Source of the DNA: Stichopus chloronotus
Lineage: Eukaryota; Echinodermata; Holothuroidea; Aspidochirotida; Stichopodidae
Length of the DNA: 64,000 bases
Reading direction: 5' to 3'
Assembly: GCA_021234535.1 (NCBI GenBank)
Contig: CM037829.1
Span: 27,934,962 to 27,998,961 of the forward strand
Part shown: piece after piece, positions 50,993 to 61,646 of the stretch
Position numbering within the stretch: the first letter of the stretch is position 1
Layout of the letters: each line of letters begins with the position of its first letter
Program-made: the position numbers and the translations under genes
The notes under the pieces: generated by a model
Databases searched by the model: none
The model's input: the letters and a program-made list of their open reading frames with translations, nothing else
What the model was told of the DNA's origin: nothing

Positions 50993-51199
50993 CATGTGAT
51001 GAAAAAGAAATATCAAGCTGGAGAAAATAGTTAGGAGCGCGAGGAGTGGGACAAGAGCCTCGAGTTGAGATCAAATTTTTCGTTCCACAAAGGTTTTTGG
51101 CTAAATTAAAGGTCTGACGAATAAGGAGCGATTGCAGTGATGATACTGCTGTGACTGCTATCACCAGAAAGGATAGAAAACAACTTGTCAAAAAGTAAA

Positions 51200-51590
51200 T
51201 GCTGATGGTAACGATACAATCCTAAAAGAATGCGCCCTAGCCCATAAAAGTCGAGAACTGTGCTCTTCGCAATGTAATCCTAAAATTTGTGTTCTGACCA
51301 TATTCTCTTGCAATCAAGACCTTGCATTACGAGACTGCAGTCTAATAGATAACATCCATAACAGCACACAATCTTCGTATGTACCCTTAAAAATAAAATG
51401 CCAGTATTTCACCCCTAACGATAAAATCCTAACATAGCGCCCCATCACCCCTCAGCCCCCTCCGCCTCACAGCTAAACAATCCCAGAATTGCAACCTTAC
51501 CAATAGAATCAGCACACTGCGCCCTCTACATCAATACGATAGCAATTATAAGATTGCGTCCCAACAGCAATACAATCGGACTGTACGTTT
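51200..51590. repeat. Possible degenerate ~30-bp repeat (AATCCTAA...GCGCCC)
   Basis: Words such as CAATCCTAAAAGAATGCGCC, GTAATCCTAAAA, AAAATCCTAACATAGCGCCC and GAATCAGCACACTGCGCCC recur irregularly. Spacing is variable and the units are heavily diverged, so this is a tentative call. Confidence 0.4.
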
Positions 51591-54500
51591 TTGAAAAAGT
51601 TTTACACTGGAAACCATTTGGGAGAGTGAATTTCTGCTTTTGGAAAATGATAAAAAAAAATTGTCACGTGACCACATTTGCTTTCAGGTAGAAGGTTAAC
51701 AATGACGTAAGCAGTTCAGATCTATCCTAAGAGAGGTAGTTCATACAGCTATGGGCCACTATCAGTAACTCTTTGTCACGTCAAGTAACAAGTTGGTGAT
51801 ATTGATAAAGGTCTAACTTAATCTAAAATGAGGGCAGCTAGAAGGAACGGCAAGACGGCTACAGGAAATTGAAGCGACTGTCTACCACAGTCTAACTCTA
51901 CAGCTGAGTTTTAATTGTCACCCGGTAACAAGTATATGTGGAAAGCACCGAGGCACTAACTATAGCTCTTTACTTTTGCTTTTGTAAGAATTAACTGTAC
52001 TAACATAACACGTACCATCAAACCTGTCATATCCTATACATATATCCTATATCATACCCTGAGTAACTTTACCTACAATTAACCTTAGACTTTATTTATA
52101 CAAGCCGGTGCATTACGATTCTGTACCAGTAAGAAGTTGCCTAACAGTGTTGATGTCTCCTTGTTATCGCAGCTGATTTTCCCCCGTTCGTGATGGATCC
52201 AGGAACGCTCATGTTGTTAGAAAGCCATCGATTAACGCCTGAAAGGCAATGCTTTGACGGACATAATTTGGGAGGGAGTAACGACCGGTAAAAAGGATCA
52301 CTGAAAAAAAAATTTCTCCTTTTTTTTCTCACTGAGGCGAATTTGTTTCCACTTAGTGTCAGCTGACAGCAGCGACAAGGTGCCGACGCAGGTTATGTTT
52401 CCTGTTTTACAGCCAAAGCAAGACGTTGGTAAAATTCATACTTGTGGGTCTACGAGGCCTGACCACCAAGATGCAATAAAGACATACGGGTAGCTCAATG
52501 TTGTTGTTGTTGTTTTTTTTATCAAATACACCCTCCATCCATCTGAAAACCACATTTATATGCAGATAAAATCACACAACAGTCAGAACTGAAGCTTAGC
52601 AAGCGCGATCTACAAACAAATATACTGCTACATTCTAAAGTATCAGCAAGCCTTGTAATACCCCGGCGATACATAGACTTTCTGTGGAATGAGTGAGGCT
52701 TTTTTTTTCACAAATTAATCCCTTTTAACTGTCGACGGTTACAGATTTATTAGGAATAAAGACACACTGTAGCCGCAGGCAGTCGGTTTGCATAATTATT
52801 TTGAGACAACCCAAATCGAGACGACGAAATTGCAATGATATATTCAAAGCCATGACTGTCTTGATTGGAAGTCAATTAAGGAAAAGTCAAGGGTGCTTTG
52901 ATTGTAAGATATGATAAGGGTAAACATCGGCAACGAGGCTTCGCAGACTACAACGAACCTAGAAAAGGAGTTTGACTGTCCGTGAAAGAAAGCTACTAGA
53001 TGGGTGCGATGAATGACTATGCGACTGAGCGGTAATTTAAACCCGTTAAGTTATTGAGGTGAAAACAGACACATCTACGTCAGCCATAATTGCATTCCCC
53101 GTCTACCTCAAAATGCCATTCACAATCAATTAAGTCTAAGTCACACTTTTAGCGTTAGGCACTTTTAAGGAGGGGAGTAAAAAAACACTCCTATAATGCT
53201 CACTTTGAGATCGGCAAACCTTACAGAGGGTGTCCCACTCTTACGAGGAAAGCAATGTTGACACTTTGAATATATCGACACGAGATTCACATTGCTAAAG
53301 ATGAGAGCACCGCATCAGTATTTGCGAAAGCAGAGGACACACTTCTCTCTATAGTTTGAGAAACGGTCGGCGCCTGTCCCAGAAAAAGTTTCGCTCAAGT
53401 CGCGGTCTGATAAATGTAAGAACTACGCGTTCATTATATCGAACTTCCGAGTTGATTCAATGCAGACTTATTGTGATGAACACTTGTGTAAAGGCAAGGA
53501 ATATAACCGGCATAACATTATGCCTTATTGACTATAATAATTTCTTTTGATTTATTATTGACTATTATTACTAGATTTGTCTGATTATGGGTAACAGAGT
53601 CTACATCTCACGGGTTCGAAGCGCAAGGTGAAGTTCACCGCGCCTCTATGGCAGGACGAAAGACTTAACAAATTTTCTCAATTTTACAGAAATTCATCTT
53701 GTGTGGATGTACATTGAATTCTGAATATCTGCGAATGATTCGTTTAATGTAAGCGAACTTGAGAGAGAGGACCATTGCCGAGATGCTGTTGTCACGGTTA
53801 ACCTAAGCATCTCTTATTACCATAGTAGTAATAACCGCAGCTGGCATGCGAAGCCCCAATATATCTAAGTTCAGGAATTATAACTAAGGTATACAGTATC
53901 GTTGATTTCCCGTCGGATCGTTTATTGATATCACAAACCATTTTGTGGGGGAGCCTTTTTCGCTCGATCTCTCAACTGCTGCTACCCAACTCTCAAACCA
54001 ATAAATTAAAAGAAACTGCAAACAAGCTCTCCTCCCAAGGGTAGCCCACCGAAATCGATCGGTCTCTCCCGTCGCCGGCGGCCGCGGATCTACATCGTCT
54101 GTGTCCTGATCAACACGTAACCTTCCCGTAACCGCCGATAAAGCCCTCGGTGTTGCGTGGCACGTGTTCGTCAACTTTTCGTCAAAAAAAAAAAAAAAAA
54201 ATACCACGACAGCGGACTCCCCCTTATCTGGACTTCAATGTTCCAACAGGACGGTCACTTTTTACAAAGAATATGTAACTGCGACGGAATAATAAAACGA
54301 TAGCTACGGGAATAAAAGTTTTCCTATGAAACTGTAGTACCCCAAAGAGGCACTCGAATCTGGCAACGTAGTAGCGATATGTTTTCGTGTAAGTTGTCTA
54401 ACTTGTATCACAGATTTCAAAGTAAGATTTGCTTCCTGAAGTTACACGAACCCACTGCTCTAAGTAAGATAAAATTTCCGATTTCGCAGGGATTTTTTTT

Positions 54501-54807
54501 CGCTTTAACAGTTACTGTCATAAAATGGGCGCATGGGACGTATTGTCCAAGAGTGAGAAACGGCAATTTTTGACGTTCACCACGCATGCGTGTACCTTTG
54601 AGACAAGCTTCAGATTGGGGTTTTGGTCAATTGTCAGGCCGGGCTATCCGTAGGGATTTTTTTGCTTCGACACCTGGCATTACTTCAAGTGACATATTGA
54701 CTTTTGTCACTCTTCACGAGTAGATGGGTACCCCCTGTCGCCCCTCTTTACGTTAGTTCCGACGGGGGCCCACGTGGTCCGATGACTACTGATGAAACGA
54801 TAGTTAC

Positions 54808-54916
54808 CTTGGCTTGAGGGTACACTTATCTTCCGATTGATTCTGAAGTGCTTTCATCAGACCCCGCCATTTTGAATAAACGAGATCAACATCAACAACC
54901 TCGTACATAGTTCTCG
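54808..54916 (-). CDS. fam20c: FAM20C-like exon, N-terminal linker (5'-most exon found)
   Basis: The minus-strand frame reads RTMYEVVDVDLVYSKWRGL, then a stretch ending CTLKP plus AG of the next codon. The donor is AG|GTAACT at 54808/54807. The best acceptor is a pyrimidine-rich tract ending CCACCAG before 54916. The leftover AG joins the single A that opens the next exon to make an Arg codon, so the frame runs directly into the conserved WEEFQLGINRYE text. This part of FAM20 proteins is poorly conserved, so support comes from the splice phase, the open frame and the position rather than clear homology. An in-frame Met sits at residue 3, but no signal anchor follows it, so an upstream exon is expected. 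A second ATG in another frame (AAAATGGCG) stops after 14 codons and is not used in this model. Confidence 0.6.
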
Positions 54917-57900
54917 CTGGTGGCAGTGATTGTGCAAGGAAAGGAATTTGCTTCAGTGTGAGACTTTGCATTTAGTTTTCTGTCGACGTAAACCGACACA
55001 GCAAAGGAAAACGAGAAGAAAACAACTGAACGACTTCAAAGTCATCTACAAAGGATGAATTGTCGTAGCAAGACAATTTATTCATGTTCAGAAGAAAGAA
55101 CGTAGTCATGCAATAACGTTCGAACACCAATGGAAACGAGGACAACTAATACACCCAAAGACATTTCCCTGTAAAACACTGATTTCGTGTTTATAACGGA
55201 TTGACGATCTGATAAATACTACGATTCATCCAGAGAGAAAAGCAAACTAAGCCTTAGACGATAAAGCCTGTCTACCAAGCACACAACGCAACATTAATGC
55301 GAGGCGGACAACGGTTAATTTTTCATCATTTCTCATCAAAAGAAAGAAGATATGTCATCGGCTCCTCTACCAATTTTACGTTACTAACAAACAACTTTGT
55401 TATCGACTGGTAATAATTTGCCTAATGTACAAAATGACTGTCTACAGAGCGACGAAGGAACAGGTGCAAGGCACATATCAGAAGGCGTGTTTGGTATCCT
55501 GGTGACGTAACAATCAGATAACTTGAGCCACAGTGGATTCACGCGGTAGCCGTAGTCGAAACAATGGAACTGATAGCCCATCAGATGAAGATAAACACAA
55601 GGAAATTGGATTATTCGACAACAAAATAAAGGCTAACATGACCCTCACGATGTAACGTAAAGGTACTATCGACTGCAAAGACATTATGTATTCATCCTAG
55701 CATACTCTAAATCTCTAAATATGTGTTGTACGTTCTATGGGATTCATCCGATGAAGATGGGTTGACTATTGCTAGGAATGCTGGAAATGACCTCAGTAAA
55801 GGAGATGACATGTATGGGTTATTCATTTTACATGGCTGCCGATTGCACGTCAATTTTAACGTCCTCTTCACTACGCAACGAATAAGAATGAACTCATTTG
55901 GTATTGTCTCCTATATGTCCTATTTCCTGAGAGTTGCAATCCTTGTCAAGCAATGTACTGATGACCATCAAAAATACGTGTTTCTTTTTTAATGAAGACG
56001 TAATAACAAAATCACAGAGTAACTGAAAAAGGTATTAATGTCAAAAGAGAGACCAAAATATCATAAAGCGGCCCCTTGATGAAAAAAATTTACCGACCGG
56101 GTGGCAACTTCGTAAAGAGGCGATTGCTTTTGCAGCTTACACAAACGACTGAAAAAAAAATCTGCAGTCATTCCAGTGGCTGCAAAGTGGCTTTTGTACA
56201 CACATATAGAATCCGGATTTTTGTCATGGTTTTCGCATGTTGTAGAGCTTGCATGCAATTCTCTGTACGAACAGTTTCGTGACGATGTCACATTTCATTA
56301 CTTTTGGCTAATCGAAAATTGCATGAAACACGCAAAAATGAGTTACCGTGACAACCATGGAAACGGAACGGAAACTCCACCATGAGACCCAATTATATTT
56401 TCGATAGGGAATCATTAGAGATTAAATGGATAAAACGGTTTTTTGTAGATAAAATGTGCGTCGGCTCCCAATCATTGTTAGGGAAAGACAAACTTGTTTA
56501 AGTGTTAAAATCCACGGAAGCGCTGTGTACGTTGGATACGACTGTAGCAACGACAAATCATTTGATCAAAATATAGTTGCGTGCTTTGCCCGTTCCATTT
56601 GTTTTGTATATGACCATATGAAATGTGCAGTGATGGCCCCGTTGTTCTCTTGCGTTTTCATTAATGTATCACACTGTAGACATTAAACACGCAAACACGA
56701 CTATTCGTACAGAATAACAGCGCAATTAGAAGTATATAGGCTAACGTACGATACGACTGCAATACCATATGGACCAGAGAGGTTAGACACAGATAGACAT
56801 TTTTGAAATTGGAACAAATTTTGCAGGTCGTATTTTCACAAGGCAATCACAATCGAAGATTTATACCAGAATATTATAAAGTAGATCTCAGTTTTTGAAC
56901 GTGAGAAGATGACAATTAGAACCAGCTTACAATTAAGACGGAAAATCAAACGGCTTTCTAAACTTATCGCCGATATATTGAACTTTAGCTTTAGATGACA
57001 TTCTAAGCCGGCCAATGACGTTGTACCGGATCGATAGAGGGAAATCCCCTCATGAAAACTCGCGGAACCAGAAACTGTAAAAAATAAATATGTGGGAGGG
57101 TAAAATAAATCCCCCTACAAAACAAATGAATGTGAACTTGAGAAATAAGGACCTACTTTGCGCCCAAAATAATTTATCCCTGCTTCAGTTGGACACGTTC
57201 GTATTGTGTACCCGATGTCGTTACCTTTCTAGGTATGGTCTATGCAAATATGTAATTTCAGAAGACAAACCGTGCTATGGGACCAGAGGAAAAAATGAAA
57301 TACTGAAAGATGAAGCCAGCTTCTTCGGGGAATGTAGGAGAAGACCATAAACGCATGAAGTATTTTTCAAATGAATATTCGCACATGAAACAATTTTAAC
57401 TTCAAAACCTTAGATATTATATGTACCATATAATCGATCATACGCCGATAAGATCCACAGTGTTATCTACATGTTTACGATCTATGATCTTTTGAACAAT
57501 CGGCATATGATGTTTTACCTTTATTTGTTTCTTTATTTTTTTTGTGTGTGTATCTTTACGAGACAGTGACACACACTTCACATGCCGTTTGTTCAGAACT
57601 TGCCTATTTCATGCCCGTACCAACAAGCTCATATAAACGACGACACCAACACATGCCACATATATCCTCCAACGATCACTGCACGAGTAAAGTTAAAGTA
57701 AGGTTAGACAGATGCGCTACTGGAACCGGAATTTTGCAAGAAAACTCACAATTGTAATTGCGAAAAGTTCAATCACATATATCATAACCTGTACCTATAA
57801 ACCTATTGTCCAGCCCTTATTGACTATTTGAAGGAGTCTCATTGACTTACCGTAAGACTGCTGAAAATTTTTTTACAAAACCTGTTTTTATTGTTTTCAT

Positions 57901-60238
57901 TGTACTTAACCTTAAAGAAAAAATCATTTCCTACTTTGCTGAAATTTTCTATAAACTGAGCGTGCAAAATATGACATTCTTGTTAAATTTGAGAAAAAGC
58001 AATAAACTTGAAAAAAAAAGAGAAAAAAATAACTTGCACGATTGAGCATTTTTACAATATACCTTCGTTAACAGGTAGAAAATAAACTTCATATTTTTCT
58101 TCACTTTTCATACGTGACTGTAGCAGTTAGTAAAGTGCACTGTCTACGAACTACTCACTATCTTACCATGCAAACACTGTACACGGACTACAGCGCAACA
58201 GTATATAAACAATCACCCATCAAAAACTATATAAAGCGATATCATATACTGTTAGGCAAATGCATTATCAGAGAGGACTCATTACAGTAATGCTTCGTCG
58301 GATATCACATACAGCGAACGGTTTTGTATTTCCGAGGCTTCGGGGCATCAACTTCTGCATCTACAGGAGTCTCTTGAACTTTCTGAAAATGTAACACCTG
58401 CAATGCTTGCGACGTAAGACAGTTTTACGATTCATAAATAAGGTATACATATGAAACATCACATGTCAACGAGGTAACATTTTTCTTTGCTTTCTTTCAC
58501 TTTTTTTTTCTTTATATGTTTACGTTCGTTTTCGTAAATTCCTGAAACACGTAGAAATATTTAAGTTTTCAAGTCGTGTGGCAAAACGTAAATTTACGTA
58601 TGTCTGTTTCAATATACTACTGACTTGATTCGTATGAATAATTATGATATATTTTATCATTTGCATCTATGGCAACTTTCCCGTCATGCTTTGCGGGATA
58701 AAAACATATTTTTAAAACCAATATTTGTGCACAAGAGTGATAAATTATTCAAAATGAAGAAGGGTGGTTGCTTTATTCTCAAGAAAAAAATTCAGTTACC
58801 GGTACTTGTTGCTGAAGTACGGTATTTGTTCACACAAACTTTCAAAAATTCAAATAATGCACCTGCCGTAACTCATCTTATGCATAATGATTGGAAATTG
58901 AAGCTTTTTTTGGTAGATCTTTACTGATGAGTCTGAATAGCTCAAAAGAAAAGGCAATAGTAAGCCGAAAGGTTCCATCTCTTCAAACCCATCCATTTTG
59001 CTTTGTGCATAGGACATTTCGAAATTATATTACATTACTAAATAATAATTGTAAAATAGTAACTATATCAATATATAAAAATTATATTATTATACCTGTT
59101 GTAACGGTTTAACGCTTTTCCAGTTATTTATGGCAATAAATGTCACTTCGTGAATAACAAAAATCAAAAATAGATATCAAAATTTATTTCAGTGATTCCG
59201 AAAGTGCTGCCGTGTGGGTAACATTGTCATACATCGTCTTCGAACATTAAATAATAAAAATACATTACAATGTAGGTAAGCACAATTTTTCCCATTAAAG
59301 TTTCTGTCAGAAAAAGTTGAAAAGACGGTACCATATGTCTGAGATATTTTTTACACATCGAAAGAACGAATTCATTACGGGAAGTAAGGTCACTCCTATA
59401 TACCCCAACTGTAAGATATGTAAATAAGTCAATATCATTACCTCCCCATGGCACATGCGTGGGTTAATTTAATTACTCAAAAATTAGATTGACAGCATGA
59501 AATTTAAATCATTAATGAGGATTTGTATCGTTCCATCATTTCCACATTGTGTACTTTTTATCCCAGTTCGTTGTGTGACGAGCTACTCGAATTGCTATTA
59601 ACTTGAAACAATGGATTAAAATTTCATGAATGTACTGTACCGTCTGCATCTTATTGACGTTATACGATTATTTCTGCAGAAGCCCAAATTTTGATATCGT
59701 AAATATTCTGCTATGATAAAAACGAAGCAGGACAGCAAAACCTCGAGATCGCTGTTAGTGCATAAACAATCGCCTGAAGATAATATTAAACAGGTCTAAA
59801 CTTTTGTGACACGTTACAGAAACCAGTCACATATATCAAGAATAATCATACTTGTGCCGTGGAGATATCGGGCTCGAAAGGAACGAACCGTTACATTAAC
59901 CATAAACATGAGAGATGGGTCTATACACAAAACCTAAAGCTCCTGTCAGACCGAAGCAGGATGAGGATTACCTTATCTTACGACTCATTTTGTTTGAAAT
60001 GTTTATATTAATTTTCACGATCCGTTTTTATCCCGGCAAAATACGAATAACGGAGATGAAAGAATAGGAGGGTATGATATATTTGACGTTTAATGACGAT
60101 AGTCGTGTTCAGCTGCGAGAGAAAAACCTTATAAAACATTTCCTTGAATCACACCCATTTCACGAGAATTCAATATGAAAAGCTACCGGTAAGCTTTACA
60201 CAATAAGAGCAGAGCATACTGAAACCACTGTTTATAAC

Positions 60239-60535
60239 GTAACAGCTGGACATACGGAACGACAGTTCATGTTGTAACAGCTGAAAATACTATTACTGCG
60301 CACACTGTAATAGCTGCACTTAACACATTGACTGCATATAATGTAATAACTGTACATAATATACTGTAATGACTTTACACAGTAATAACCGCACATATGT
60401 AATGACTGCTTATATTGTAATAGCTTCACAAAACATAGCGACTAAACATATACTGCATAAGCGACAAGCGCCATAATGAGTGCACGTTTTGTAATAACCC
60501 TACATATTAAAATTAACTGCAGACACTCTATTAGC
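60239..60535. repeat. Degenerate ~20-bp tandem repeat (TGTAATAACTGCACATA-like)
   Basis: Repeated words TGTAATAGCTGCAC, TGTAATAACTGTACAT and TGTAATGACTGCTTAT occur about every 19-23 bases, giving roughly twelve diverged units. It lies upstream of the visible FAM20C exons. The minus-strand frame at 60232-60429 is an artefact of it. Confidence 0.8.
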
Positions 60536-61627
60536 CGCACGTACTATCGTTGGCTAAAAGATATTTGTTCACAGTGAGATTTCAATTTGTAGTTAATTGA
60601 AAGCTGTGACATGCCAGAAATCACGCACAATAGTCATAAATGTCTACACGTCTACACAACAACAAATTACTGTATGTGTATATATGTATATGTAAACGGT
60701 ACGTATATTTCAAGATCGTCGCCTATTTATGAGTGCAACTAATAATAACAAGGGGCCTTGGCTTGTTTTTAATTTTAAATTACGCACTGATTATTGCAAG
60801 TTAAGTTATTGCAACACCTTATTCCCATTACCGGAGGCCCCCTCTACCTATTTCCCCAATTTTAAAGTGCAGCCACCAGCGGTAATTTGCAGCAAACATT
60901 TGGTTGCAAAAACTGTAGCTCCATGGTTAAAAAGACAAATTTCGCACCGTATCAAACATTTGACGTCAATAGTACCCCCTTTTTTTAACGAGATTTCCAT
61001 GGTTACGATCGCTTTAGCTTTGCTTAAGTTTTCAAAAACTATAAGTGGATCCTCTACACATCATTCGAAACCCGGAAGCCCCACCCAATCGAATATTCCC
61101 CCAATCACATCTTCTTGTATTGTTTACAAAAACTGCGAAGATCGGTAAACAAAACGTTCACAAGTTGAACAGTTGACCTATAAATACACAGTATGTTTAA
61201 AACGGACGGTCACAGTGAAGATCAGTGCATTATTCAAGCTACAAAGGGTAACAAAGAAACGAAATTTCTTTTCCCTATTCTTCATTTAATCAACGTTACA
61301 GAAAATATTGGGAAAAAAAAAGTATTCTTCTTCTCTTTACAAACTTTGCCATGTACATTAAATAGGGCTTAAACATATAGCCTACTGTAAGCTGCATTAC
61401 CTACACAATATGAATATGTCGTGAAGTTCGTTTCTTACCTTTGAAACGAATTCAGTCAAAACTGTAACATACATTGTGTCTGCCATTCATCTAATACTTG
61501 AAGCTTCTTAGGTTAAAATAACCCACGTACGATATTAAAAGAAAAGCCCATTGTCCTCGTAAGACATACTCCTCTAATTTATATGGACCCGCTCTTTACA
61601 TCTTGCGATAAGAAACTTACGTCAACT

Positions 61628-61646
61628 CCCCCCCCCCCCCCCCCCC
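61628..61646. repeat. 19-base poly-C run
   Basis: A pure C homopolymer upstream of the visible gene. On the minus strand a good-looking splice donor (GAC|GTAAGT) follows the G run directly, but no exon can be read there. Confidence 0.9.

Larger units (their letters stand above)
47144..54807 (-). other. FAM20C intron 1 of the visible gene
   Basis: A 7.7-kb intron. It holds a TGACGTCA cluster (49034-49068), a TA-rich microsatellite (50965-50992) and a degenerate repeat near 51200-51590. An ORF near 51191 opens with a hydrophobic stretch but lacks an ATG and cannot be tied to any gene. Confidence 0.6.
7977..54916 (-). other. fam20c: FAM20C-like secretory kinase gene (partial; 8 exons seen)
   Basis: This entry marks the span of a split gene read on the minus strand. 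Eight exons (109, 128, 79, 93, 113, 181, 113 and 82 bp) join in frame at every junction to give about 298 codons that follow the FAM20 family order. FAM20C proteins are Golgi or secreted kinases that phosphorylate Ser in S-x-E motifs of secreted proteins, including biomineralisation proteins. FAM20A is a pseudokinase partner and FAM20B is a xylose kinase. The text here resembles FAM20C/A more than FAM20B ([27 protein letters not shown]). It keeps the Glu of [13 protein letters not shown] that FAM20A has lost, so activity is expected. The signal-anchor exon and the C-terminal exon or exons are missing from what I can see. The family call is strong; the paralogue call (C rather than A, or an invertebrate FAM20 ancestral to both) is inference. 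Confidence 0.93.

Noticed and set aside
53600..53640. GGGTTCGAAGC resembling a polymerase III B box
   Set aside because: No A box at tRNA distance upstream and poor match in the second half of the box.
60729..61148. 139-codon plus-strand ORF, one of the longest in the window
   Set aside because: No domain, no good start context, and long Ser/Pro/Thr stretches typical of chance frames.
61439..61486. Minus-strand ATG frame (MADTMYVTVLTEFVSK) ending at a strong AAAG|GTAAGA donor, considered as the FAM20C first exon
   Set aside because: It ends in phase 0, whereas the exon at 54916 needs one leftover base, and it has no signal-anchor character.
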